Assembly: GCF_014898815.1 (NCBI RefSeq)
Contig: NW_026515506.1
Coordinates: 620,001-684,000 of the forward strand
Length of the DNA: 64,000 nucleotides
Source: Panonychus citri
Lineage: Eukaryota > Arthropoda > Arachnida > Trombidiformes > Tetranychidae
Direction of reading: 5' to 3'
The notes beneath the pieces are model-generated. The model was given only the letters and a program-made list of their open reading frames with translations, was not told the DNA's origin and did no database searches. Positions 50,439-62,100 of the stretch are shown here, piece after piece. The translations under genes and the position numbers were made by a program. Every line of letters begins with the position of its first letter. Position 1 is the stretch's first letter.

Positions 50439-52172
50439 ATGATTTCTCCATTGAAAAGTGTCCACTTTCATCCAGTTGGTAAACTTATTTCAATTCTAAT
50501 TGTGATAATACCTCTGATTAATTGTAACAGTACAGCAATTGACCCTCCCAACGATTCTTATAATAATAAAAATCTAACTGAAAATGGGACAACTGAAAAG
50601 CCGAAACTTAATTATTCAAGTCAACTAAATAATTCCTCAAAAGTGCTTAATAGCAATGGAAAACAGGAGCGAAACTTAGATGTTGATGATTCAAATGAAG
50701 AGAAACCTAATGTAACTGACTATCAAATGCCCGATACATTGAGGTCATTTTTAAACGCGCTACCAAGTTATAGTATTCTCATTAATCCGGTTGTCCAGTT
50801 CCACAATGAAACTGATTTTAACGTCACAATGGTTACTAAGATTATCCATTCATTTAACAATTCACCGCCAGTTATTTATCCTGTTGATTCTATGAACATG
50901 AATGAAAACGAAGTACGTAAAATGTTGGCTGGTCTCAGTTTATCTTCCGATGTTAATGACCTGAAAAAAGCTCGAGGAAGTCAGAATGTAACAACGGACA
51001 GTCCACCGCCTTGTGTAGTAAACAAAACAAATATCGAAAATAACAACGAAACGAATGTCTTTTCAAATAGTGATACAAGAGCTTTGATTGCAAATTTTAA
51101 CAATCAAACCTCGAAAAGTTTCAATGTCTCCGATTTGTCAATCAACGCGACCAATGACACTAAAACTACACCGATTGTATCTGAGCCAACTGCATCTACT
51201 TTTAAAACGAATGTTACAAATTCAATAAGTACAACTACGAGCCTTCCTCTTGTCACTCGAGCTGTTCCACCTTCAACCTCAACCTCAACATCCAGTCCAG
51301 TTTCTGAAGCACCAACAACCAGCAAACCTGATCCGAAATTGAATTCACTTGTTGATGAATTATCGGATAAAGTGAACTTTAAATTGCGACCTGTTCCAGA
51401 GACAGTTTGGACTCCTGAAGGACTTAAACCAAACAATCAAAGCTCAAGAAACAACGATATTGAGATAAATAATGAAAGGAGAACAGAAAATAATCAAATC
51501 AAACCCGAAACAATTAAACCGATCAATCCATTAGTACTTAAACAAATTGAAAAATTATTGCATCATAACAGCAATCAACGTCAACCCCAACCCCAACCCC
51601 AGCCCCAACCCCAACCACAACCCCAACCACAACCCCAACCCCAACCACAACCTCAACCACAACCTCAACTTCAGCCTATTCAGCCTATTCAGCCTATTCA
51701 ACCAATGATATTAGATAATATTTATAAACACCCACTTCCTCCTCAATCAAATGGACAATATAATTACAACAGATTTAACAACAATCAGAATACTGGAAAC
51801 ATAATTAACACTCGAGGACAAAATGTAAAAATCCCCAGCCCTCCACCTCCAGTAAATGTCCGTAATAATGTTGCAGGTCAATATCAACCTCCGATTGTTG
51901 GACATTACCAACCACGTCCAAATAATGATCCAAGTGTACCTTATGCCATTGAAGAGATTGTCCATTCACAAAGTCCAAGAATTAACCAACGGGACTCTAA
52001 AGAAATGGAACCAGAACTTTTCGTTAAAATAATTCGTCATTATTTCACCAATACCTTAACTCCAAGTGTAACTAAACGAACCTTCATCAGGCAAGCGCCT
52101 AAAATGTTACCATTAACTGTTAACGCGTGGAGATCACAATTATTCAGACCATTTAACCACCGAAATAATTAA
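50439..52172 (+). CDS. Predicted secreted Asn/Thr/Pro/Gln-rich protein, family unknown
   Basis: A single-exon 577-aa open frame. The hydrophobic stretch LISILIVIIPLINC (about residues 16-29) looks like a signal peptide. Residues ~30-230 are Asn-rich with many N-glycosylation sequons (NLT, NGT, NYS, NNS, NVT, NET). Residues ~230-300 are Ser/Thr/Pro-rich, with mucin-like TTTSLP and STSTSTSSP. A Pro-Gln repeat (about 383-410) passes into PIQPIQPIQP. The last ~60 residues lose the bias and look folded (ELFVKIIRHYFTNTLTPS, RQAPKMLPLTVNAWRSQLF). Codon bias, absence of introns and an AATAAA signal at 52253 support a real gene. I recognise no family; an extracellular matrix, silk-associated or mucin-like role is possible but unproven. 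Confidence 0.7.
   Translation: MISPLKSVHFHPVGKLISILIVIIPLINCNSTAIDPPNDSYNNKNLTENGTTEKPKLNYSSQLNNSSKVLNSNGKQERNLDVDDSNEEKPNVTDYQMPDTLRSFLNALPSYSILINPVVQFHNETDFNVTMVTKIIHSFNNSPPVIYPVDSMNMNENEVRKMLAGLSLSSDVNDLKKARGSQNVTTDSPPPCVVNKTNIENNNETNVFSNSDTRALIANFNNQTSKSFNVSDLSINATNDTKTTPIVSEPTASTFKTNVTNSISTTTSLPLVTRAVPPSTSTSTSSPVSEAPTTSKPDPKLNSLVDELSDKVNFKLRPVPETVWTPEGLKPNNQSSRNNDIEINNERRTENNQIKPETIKPINPLVLKQIEKLLHHNSNQRQPQPQPQPQPQPQPQPQPQPQPQPQPQPQLQPIQPIQPIQPMILDNIYKHPLPPQSNGQYNYNRFNNNQNTGNIINTRGQNVKIPSPPPPVNVRNNVAGQYQPPIVGHYQPRPNNDPSVPYAIEEIVHSQSPRINQRDSKEMEPELFVKIIRHYFTNTLTPSVTKRTFIRQAPKMLPLTVNAWRSQLFRPFNHRNN
51582..51702 (+). repeat. Hexanucleotide coding repeat (CAACCC/CAACCA)n then (CAGCCTATT)3
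   Basis: A degenerate tandem repeat coding for alternating Gln-Pro, followed by three nearly exact 9-bp units coding Gln-Pro-Ile. Length variation between individuals is likely because the frame is kept by whole hexamers. Confidence 0.85.
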
Positions 52173-52216
52173 GAAAATCTAATTCGATTCCATTCTCAAA
52201 AAAGTGATAATTGTAA

Positions 52217-52230
52217 CCACAAGATGGCAC
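52217..52230 (+). promoter_or_regulatory. CTCF-like motif CCACAAGATGGCAC
   Basis: CCACAAGATGGCAC fits the animal CTCF core CCASNAGRKGGC. It lies 45 bp after the stop codon of the secreted-protein gene, between convergent genes, a common setting for insulators. Binding is inferred. Confidence 0.45.
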
Positions 52231-52252
52231 CACTTTTGTTGATCGTTTTTTG

Positions 52253-52258
52253 AATAAA
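52253..52258 (+). promoter_or_regulatory. Polyadenylation signal AATAAA of the secreted-protein gene
   Basis: Canonical AATAAA 81 bp after the stop codon at 52172, followed by a T-rich stretch. It supports a very short 3' UTR. Confidence 0.6.
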
Positions 52259-53138
52259 CAATTAAAACTTTTTATTTTTTTGCTTATGTTTAATTTTAAT
52301 TTAATAAACAATTTGATTTACATAATGACGAGACTTTGATTTTCACTTGATTGTTACTGTTTTTGCTTTGATTCAATTAGACACATTTGGATACAATTCA
52401 TTAAATTTTTATCTAATCAAAAGTTTGGGGAAAAACTGTTTTGATTGTCATTTAAATTGTATTATTTACAATTACACAAGTAAAAATTTGGTTAGCTAAT
52501 TGTTTGACTAATCAATTGGAACCAGTTTCATCTTTTAAATGTAGATGAAAATTACGTTAATTGTGATTGATCGTCGTTCCTTGAATTTAACATTGGAAAA
52601 AATTATCGAGAATTGTACAAAAATGACAATATGATTACGATTCTCAATTGTTGCGGTGATGATGATGATGATGATCCAGATTTGATTGTGATTAATTAAT
52701 GATCCATACAAAACAAAAACGAAAGTATAACAACCGGTTCTATGGTTAATTAAAAACTGGAATAGAAATTATTAGAAAATAAATGTATGAATAGTTGGTT
52801 ACATTTATCACTCAGGTAGGTTGACTTTTTGATGAATTTTTAGTTAACTAAATTGTCATAAATTGGCACAATTTTGTTTTCCAATAATTTGTATAAAAAA
52901 ATGTTGATTAGTTAATTACGTATCAAGACAATTGGAAATTGTGCTTTTCCTCATAGTCAATCATTACAATCGTTATAATTATTATCATGATGAAGTACTG
53001 AACCTTGATTATACCATTTAAATTTATAATCCAAATTAGATATTAATTCACAAAGTAAATCAAATCAAAAAATAAATATGTAGATGATTTAAATTTCACT
53101 TAATTGTTGATGGTTTGTTAAATCACTCGGATTTCTTT

Positions 53139-55465
53139 TCATGCAGCAATACGATTTTCTAGTTTCCTTTGTTTTGATACTTCGGTTACGATAACTTTTT
53201 TACTCGTTGTTTTGGTAATTGTTGATCTATTGTTTCCTTCAATTGTTGTCGATGATGAAGTAAATGATTCATCAAGAACGGGAATTGTTTTACTAATCAC
53301 TTCAATGTGATCATCGTTTTGCTCCATTGGTAAAGTTAATTTAGAATCACGGATTGACTGTTGATTAGATGGTGAATAGTATTTATGGGTATTCGAGAAA
53401 GGTAAATTGTTGATCTCTGGAGTGACCAAAATGACCCCACCGTTGGTTATTTTTTCCTTGTAATTATTGTTATTGTTGTTATTATTATCATCTTCTTTGG
53501 TCTCCTTATTTTTAGTGTTTCTATTTATCGTGTCATCATGTATCGTTTTAACTTTACCGTTAGCGGTTACGGTGGTACTATTGTTGTTTTCATGATTAAC
53601 TGTGTTACCATTAGCAACAGTTTTTGGCAAATTAGCGGATAAGTTTTCGACAGCGGCAGCACTAATGTGAGCTTGAAGGTTATTTTTAACAGAATTCTGA
53701 TTCTGATCGACCATTAATTGACTAATCCATGATCCCTCTTCTTTAACCATCTCACTAACAGATAGTCGACTTTCTCGATAAAATTCTGAATTAGTTGTGG
53801 TTGTCTCGTAACTAATTCCGGATCCAACAGATGAACTACGACTTAGAGCTCCTTCAATTGTAGCAATACCATCAACGGAATCCAAACGATTGGAAGGTAA
53901 TGATTTTAATTGTTTCGACTTTTTGGTAGTTATAGCTGATTCTCGAACAGGTACAAGTCCCTTAATTGGTCCAAATCGTCTTGGTACTTTAACTTTACCT
54001 TTGGCAACTTTTTCTAGAAAAAAAGAGAAAAAAAATACAAGTTAATTGAAATTGGCTCGAAATACAAAAACCAACAAGCGACAGGAAAATGGAAGCTAAG
54101 ACAACAATTGATTAATTGCTCAGACGATTGAAACGTAGCGAATGTACAATAGCAGCTTAATTAAGTTCTCTTCATAACAATTAAGCATTTTTCTTCCGTC
54201 TATCTAAACTCATCTACATCATAAGTTAACACATCGTTTGTGGCCTCAAGTGTTAAGATAATAATAAGAATTGTTTGATTTTCTATTGGGATGAACAGTT
54301 GGGGTTCGTGGGTTTGTCACCTTGTCATTTGAAAATCGTAATTTGAACAATACGATTTCAAGGTTGATTAACAGCAACATTAACCTTGTTCATCTCTTGA
54401 AGCTTTTTATCATCATCAGTTTCGTCATCATTTCTTATTATTAATCTTCGTATTCTTGTGATTTTTCATGTGGAATAAAATCCAAAACAAAGAATAATAA
54501 TAAAATCACTAACAATTGTATTCATCAGTTGAATGATGAAAAGAATTAAGTTAATCGTTTGAACGGTAAAATAGAGGGAAGGTAACATTTTCATGGCTTA
54601 TTGACATCAAGAGGAAAAAAATTAAGGTAATTGTTGTTAACTTTGAGTGAGAATAAAGTTGATTATGATGATGGGGAGAGAAAGGGAGACGATATCTTAT
54701 GCAATTGATTGTATTGAAAAATATAAATCAAATGTAATCGGTTGTTAAAACAATAACAGCAAGAGATGAACGAAATGCATTGATGAAAATTGAAGGATGT
54801 CTACACATATGAATGATTATTATTCATGCAAACATCAAACCATAATCATCAACAATAATATACAAATCTTCGGATCTACAATAGGAAACGTTGACTGTAA
54901 TGTACACGGAACACATGAGGCCATTTAAACACAGAGGGTGGGGTAGATTGTTAGAGAGATAAAGAGGAAATAAAATAAATAAATAAATAGACGAGAGAGT
55001 TCAAGGGGAATGAGAAATACGAAGAGGAAGAAGCACTAGCAACACAATGAACGCTTCATTCAGCACATACACACAAGCTAAGTTATTGTTACATCATGAT
55101 AAATGTTATACATTTTATCATTCACTTGGTAGAGAGCAAGAGAGAAATAGAGTAATTCAGTTGAGCTGATTGGATTTGATTTGTTTTAGTTTTTGGGTCT
55201 GTGTGAATATGTATCTTGTCTGTGATTGTACTTGTATCTCTCATCAAAATGTTGTTGTCTGTTTGCGACCAAAGATTGTGAAGATTGATGATTTCTTTTC
55301 CAACTTACTCTCCATTTCCCATGGCTTGTAGGAGACTTTTTTGTTCGATTTTCTCATATCCGTTAGAATAGTGATCAATCGTTTGGTGTAAAAAATGATG
55401 AACCCTAATAAGAGAAGAGCAAAAAATGAGAATAACCATGTCTCTAAAGCATAATAGGAAAACAT
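53139..55465 (-). CDS. Predicted single-pass membrane protein, family unknown
   Basis: Two minus-strand exons: 55465-55309, which ends at a strong GTAAGT donor in phase 1, and 54013-53139. They join in frame to give 343 aa. Residues ~9-27 (TWLFSFFALLLLGFIIFYT) form one membrane span close to the N terminus. The following Lys-rich stretch (RKSNKKVSYKPWEME, KKVAKGKVKVPRRFG) fits the positive-inside rule, so the long C-terminal part is probably cytoplasmic. That part is Ser/Thr/Asn-rich with phosphosite-like segments (ALSRSSSVGSGISYETTTT, RESRLSVSEMVKEEGSWI) and ends QRKLENRIAA. Reading past the donor in exon 1 gives a stop after 21 codons, consistent with a true splice site. I do not recognise the family. 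Upstream 5' UTR exons may exist. Confidence 0.72.
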
Positions 55466-58400
55466 GGCTTTTGTTGTTGTGGTGGTGGTGAGAGAGGGAG
55501 AAAAAAAGACAACACCAGGAAGAAACAGATGATTGTTGATGATTTGATGATGATTATGATGGGAAGGTAGACAAAGGTTGACTTATAATGATGAAACTTT
55601 TGAATAGTAAAAAAAATATCGTTTCAAATGATAACCAGCGAAATGTGATGCTGATTCTTGTTGTGTCGATTGTTTCGGTCACATAGAAAATGTGAGAGAA
55701 AGAAAAAGTTGATTAAACAAAACAATTTTGTTCTCTTTTGTGTTAATTTACTATCTCATACAAACTTGTATCAGAAAAAGAGAGTGAGAAAGAAAAATTC
55801 AGAATGAAAGTTCAAAGATATGCAAAAGTTTCCACAACAAACTGTAGTTTTTTTTCCAGAAATGAACACATGAGGTTGATTATTGTTGCTGTTAATCACA
55901 TTTTTCTTTCTGCCTCTGATTGTTATTAATTGAGGATGGTTTAATTATGACTAAGGTGATGGTGATGGCACGATAAATGAAGATTGTTCAAGTTTTTCCT
56001 TGTCTTTGTTTTAAATCAATCCCACTAATGATGATTATCACAAAATTGAGTAAAAAACAAAATGTGAAAAAAATATTATAAGTTAGTTAATTGGAACCGA
56101 GCAGTTGATTGTTGATTAATTTAAACTTCTCATGAGAAAATAGTTGCACAAACTTGACAAAATGATGAAGATGAAATTAAAGATGAATTCTGGAAAAACG
56201 CAATGTCAATTATAAAGAGTCGTTAAGTATCACCTCGTTAACCTCGATCTTTATTAAATTAGTTGAACCTCCTCATGTGATAATAGTCAATGTTTTTCTT
56301 TTCCCTCTTTGATTCCTTTTCAACGGTCTTGCCTTTTGTGAATTTACTTCTTGTTCCGTTGTCAACATTCATTGAGTAAAAAATTTATCCATGATAAATG
56401 ATGGAAAACATGGTAAAACATGAACACTTTGTTGTAGAATCACACAAGGTCCATCAGTGGTACAGAAAAACTAGACTTGCAAGAATAACGTGTAACCAAT
56501 TGAATAGAAATTCAGTATTGAGGGAGAGGGAGAGAGAGAGGAAAAAAACTAGTAATCAATTAAATTAACCACCTTTGGAATATTATTCACATCAATTGAT
56601 AGTGAGAAAGAGACGAGACTTTAAACCTGTGAAAACAAAGAGAGAGAAAGAGAGAGAAGGGAGAAGGAAATTAGAGAAAGGTATTAATAGTAACATCAAA
56701 GCTGATTGATTGTAAACATACAATAGAAAACTTGAGAAACAAGAGAAAAGAGAGAGAAAAAAATCAACTAAATGAACTTTCAGTTGAGGAATAAAATTAA
56801 TTATGGAGCAAAAATTGAAACTTGGTAATCCAATATCAACCTACCTTTTTTTATTCACTGATTCCAATCTACCCCTTTTGTTACAATAGATTTAACATGA
56901 ATACTTTATAACCTTCACTCACATAAATTCTGTAGAAATGAGAAGAGAAATGAAAATGAAATGATGAATTGAAATGAGAGAGTGAGAGAGAGAAAACGAT
57001 GAAGATGAGAGTGGGTAAAGTTTCGCGGTACCATGAATACAGGGAGGAGCAAAACAATGATGGAAACATGAAAAACAACTAACCAATCAGGTTTACCATT
57101 TCCAATCCGTTTCAACTAACCATGAATCCTTAAATCACTTGAAATGTTGATCAATAGTTAACTTGATTGTTTTGTGATGATTATCACAAAATAATAAAAA
57201 TATAACTGGTTAACAATGAGAAATATATTGAAGAGAAAGATGAAATAGTGAGAGAGGGAAAAATGTATAACTTAATCACTTAAGAATCACTTGAGAGGGA
57301 AACTAAAAGAAAGAGAGAGAGAGAAATTCAATTAGGCAAAATGGCGATAAGTTGATATCCGTTAGAAAGAGTTGACCGATTAACATTTTCTCCAATTTTC
57401 CCGCACACACTATAAGATGGAAAAAGAAAAGAAGAAAAAAATTAATCAAAAGGTCAAGATAATAGACAAAGATTAATTGTTACAAATTCTAAATAAAAGA
57501 AAACAAAGAAAATAATCAAAATGGTTCATCGGTTGATAAGAGAAAAGGAAAAGACAGAAGAATAGACAGAGAAGAAAAGAGAATAAAAAGTAAATTCTAC
57601 AAAGAGAATAGAATTTACTTTTTTCTCTTTTCTCTTTGGTAACATTTTAACAATCGATAATTAGATAAATTGTTGATCAAATTACCTAATTACTTTTTCC
57701 ATGATTGAAAACAAGAGAGAGAGAGAAATTAATTGATCAACAATTAACTTCCAAAAGAATTAAAATTATTCTCTTACCTGTTGAATTCCTTTCCAAAGAG
57801 AATCATAATTTTGTTGTTCTTATGATAAAACCTTGATTTTTGTTGATTAAATCAAAACGAAGGTGATGTAATTAATTAACTTGACTGATTATCACAATAT
57901 AATTAAGATCAAATTAACAAATACAACATAACATAAAAATAACTAATCTTTTCTAAATATAAATATGTAAGGTTACCTGAAGTTTCATCAATGATCATTT
58001 CCTACACAAAATATTACAACAAGATAAACAAAAATCCTTCACTTTTCAAGGTAAGAACATAGAAACTTAATTACAATCAAATTAATGAACAGAAATTAAA
58101 TTAATTAATTAACAGAAAAATAAATCATATTAATCATATGAATAAGATGATCTCATAAACAGCAAATGAAAAAAGATAAAAAGTAAACATAAACAAAGAA
58201 ACGTAATGTAAACAAAACGATATCGATAAATTTACTCTTTCAATCCGATTAATTGATCTACAATTAACTAATTCATTTTCTTTTCATTTGTACAATTAAT
58301 TATCTTTTCGATCTTTTCATTTGGTTAATTACTCTTTCTCTCAATAAAAGGTTAGATTGTAATTCAACTGAATTGTTAGAAAACAATTAGTATCATTGTT

Positions 58401-59173
58401 TTAATTTCGTTGTGAAAAAAAAGACAATTAAGTGATTATGTTAATCGTTACTGATCAATGATAATTAATCACACAAATGAATAACATTTAGATTGACATT
58501 TAGGTGATTAATTATCGATAAACTGAATTAGTTGATTTCGATCAATGATAATTTCATAGAAAAACTTGTTCGAAACTAAGTTTTCAAGTTTCTACGATCG
58601 AAATGTTCAACTCGAACTTCGAGAAAAAAACTTTGATTTACATTTACACAGAGAAATTGATTTTTTTGTTAATTGTGATGCTTTTAGGAAATAAATTAAA
58701 TTAACAATTAAAACTGAGAAAGATCAATGATTATCTATAAATAGGATTATAATAATTTGGCAAATTTAAAAGTCTTTTCCAAGGGTCAAGGTTAATTGTT
58801 TAGTTTGATTGCCAAGTTGATTAACAGCAAAGTTAACTAAGGTTAAGATTAAATGACATTTGGTTGATTAAAATAATTTGATAACATTGAAACACTTTAT
58901 TTAAGGACTTATCAACGAAATCACAATTTAAATTTAACAATCATAGTTTTACCATCATCGCCATCATAACCAACGTCATCACAATTACAATTAAAGGTTA
59001 AATTTAGGGTTGATTGTTGATTTAAACACATAAACAGCTTTGGACTTAGATAGTGATTAAGATTAAGATTAAAGGATTAAAGGGGAAAAGAAATTAAATC
59101 AATTATGGCGGGCAAAAAGTTGATTAGAATCCAATTTGCATTTTTTGTTGTTGTTTTTGTTTCTTAATTGCAA
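55466..59173. other. Long intergenic region, GA-rich
   Basis: 3.7 kb between the membrane-protein promoter and the 3' end of the Zasp-like gene, both minus. It holds many purine tracts (56521-56545, 56635-56665, 56970-56995, 57310-57330, 57715-57730), a strong hairpin at 57571-57636, and AT-rich DNA. No coding exon recognised. Confidence 0.4.
57571..57636. repeat. Imperfect inverted repeat with ~26-bp arms, 11-bp loop
   Basis: The left arm 57571-57598 ends AAAAAGTAAATTCT; the right arm 57610-57636 starts AGAATTTACTTTTTTCTC. The arms pair almost throughout, so a transcript of either strand would form a long hairpin. No mature small RNA can be assigned from sequence alone. Confidence 0.55.
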
Positions 59174-62100
59174 TTAATAAGCTGGATGATCAACCAATGC
59201 ACTCATTAGATGTTTAAATGTCGATGATTGTGCTGGTGATTCGTGACCATCGATACTTGATACATGAAGAGTAGCCCCAACCGGCGAGTTGACCCTTTCC
59301 TTGACCGGACCATAAGCCTTAGCCGATTCCTGTTCCTGAATTAATTGCCAGGTTGGTGATTTACGGATATCGGTAATTGGTGTTGATGGACGAAGGTTGT
59401 TGTTGGTGTTGTTGGTGTTGTAGGGAGTCGGTGAAACGGAGAGACGGCTCATCATTGGGTCTACTACGTAATGATGATGGTGTTGTTGTTGTTGTGGTTG
59501 ATAATGTGGCGATTGTGTTGGTGTAGCATTTTGATTGTGGCTGATTGTTGGTGTGTTTATTTTCACATTGGTTTGACTTTAGAAAGGAAAAGTCAATAAA
59601 TAAACTGTTCAGTTCAATTCAGTTCAGTGATAAATCATCATCATGATTATGATGATTTAAAGGGTGAGAGAAAAAGGAAGGAAGAGAGAAGATCATTTTC
59701 AATTGATTCTCAATTATAATAATAATCTAATCATCAACATAAATCAATCAATTGATTGTTTCTCACATGTAATCAATTAATAAATTCTGTATTTATATAA
59801 ACATACAAACAAACAGAAACAAAGTGTTAATCAGTAGCAATCAAATTAACTCCAAACTTACCTTAATTTATTGTTCAATTTTTTTTCTTCCCTCTGTTGA
59901 TTATAATTGATTATTTTCTCACCTGATTGTCCTCAAACAACTACGACTTGACAATTAAGATGATTAACTCAATATTTGATTAGATTGTAAATTGAAACAA
60001 AAAAGTTTTCTTCGGATTGTATTGGAAAAGTATTGATTCTAACCTGAAATTGGTGATTCTTGATTGTTGATTGTTATTTAATGGTTAAAAGGTGATTAGT
60101 GATGAGACAAGGGACAATTTTGTTAGTGATTAGTTAATTGTAATCAACTTACGGAGCCAAGGTTTCAGCAATTGAATCTCTACTGTAAACATTTAATGGT
60201 GAATTGTATTGAAGATGAACAACCTTTTCAGCATCAAGATCACCAGCAAACTGTAATTAAGAAAATCGAGATTTAATTGTTAATCATATTCATCAATGAT
60301 CTCATCGATTATCATGATCATCATGATTAACCAACAATCATCATCAAACTATCTGTCAACGAACCTGAAACAATTTAAGTTTTTACCTTTACAATCAATT
60401 TAATCAACAATCTGACACAATTTGTTTTTCCTTTAAAAACATCAAAACAATTTATCATTTATTGACAATTTAAAACTTTAATAATTTAATGATTATAACA
60501 ATCAACAGTTAATTTACCTCGAAATCATGTTTCTCGCAATTTTATCATCATCCAATTCAAATGATTAAAGTAAATTGTTGCTTGTTAACAACAACAATTG
60601 AGAACCATGGTAAGCAAAATTAATCTAATTACGATTCTTATTTGTTTACTTCTTCAACTAATTACCATTAAAAACTAATTATCACAATTAAGAAAAACTA
60701 GATCAATGATTTGAGAGGAAAAAAAAGTTTATCAAGTTGATTGTGATTATTAAATCATAACAATTAACAACAATTAATCATAATCATTTGTCCTTCATTG
60801 AAAGACGTTAATTTTTTGTTCTGATTGAGAAAAAAAAATTTCATTTCTATTCAATTCCAAGTATTGTAAACACTTAAATGATTAACTAATTATCAATTAA
60901 TTGTTGAAGTACCTTGAAATGATTAAGAAATAAAATTAGAACATAAATTGTTGATCAATTAATTGTTATAATAATCAGTGTGCTTATATTAATAATGAAA
61001 ATGTGACAATCTTAAGATAAATCAATTGTTCCCAATTTCAATGATAACAATTTTCTTCATATTAATTATGATAACAATTAGATGACAATTTAACAAGGAT
61101 AAGTTTAATTTAATCTAATTGTTCCCATCATCTTTCCGGTAGTGATGATTATTTCAATAATTTTCATTGTTATGATTAAGTTTAATTGTTTATCCAAGGT
61201 TTTCATATAACAACAACAACAATTTGTAAATTGTTAAAACCAAACCTTAATAACTTGTTAAACATTAAAGTTAATCATTAACAAATCAAATCAAATGATA
61301 TCACAATTTAATATTGTAATTTTCTTGATAACCTTGATTGTAGTTGCTTTTTATTGATCACAATTAAGATTAAATAATGTAATATAAATATTAACACTGG
61401 ATGAAGATATTGTAACAAATTAGACAAACAATTGAAAATCAAGAGAAAGTGATTAACTAAATCAACTTCAAGGATAAGAATCTAATTGTTAATGATGATT
61501 AGTAGTTGATTGATTTTTTTTTCTAGTTAATTTCTAAGTTGATTTAAATGTCTAATATTCATTTAAGATTCTGGAATTAGTTTATCAAAAGTGCAATCGA
61601 TAACTTCAATTTTGAGATGATCAAGTTAATTGTTGGTGTATCACCTTGATGAGATTTTTGGATTTCTCTTGGTGTCTAATGTTAATTGTTGAGATGATTA
61701 ATAAATCAATTGATGTTGCCAAAAATAATGAGGACACAACAATTTAAATAACCTTAACCATTTTTACCCAGTTTTCTGTGGTAAATTTAAATTAGATTTT
61801 TGTTTGAAAACCTTGAACTTAAATGTTAATAAAGAAATTAGTTAATTGTTTCGCCTCATTTAAATAATTGCTTTTCTAATTTCAAGAGGAATTAATTTTC
61901 TCTGGGTTAATATTTGTTAACTGTTATTTCTGGTTACACCTCAATAGATAATCAATTGGTTTAATCATCACTTTGATTACAATTAAATCGGATCTATGGT
62001 TAAGTTAAATGGTGGTGCTGTTTGGTTCACCACTTCATTGATAATTAAATGTTATTGATAATTAATTGTGATCAAATTAACTTATAGTCTTCTTATAGTG

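Larger units (their letters stand above)
52173..53138. other. Intergenic between convergent genes
   Basis: 3' flanks of the secreted-protein gene (+) and the membrane-protein gene (-). It includes a CTCF-like site, an AATAAA signal and a (GAT)n run near 52658-52674. No gene seen. Confidence 0.4.

Noticed and set aside
56881..57115. Overlapping minus-strand hydrophobic frames
   Set aside because: No good start or splice continuation and no link to the nearby membrane-protein gene; composition follows local purine/pyrimidine tracts.
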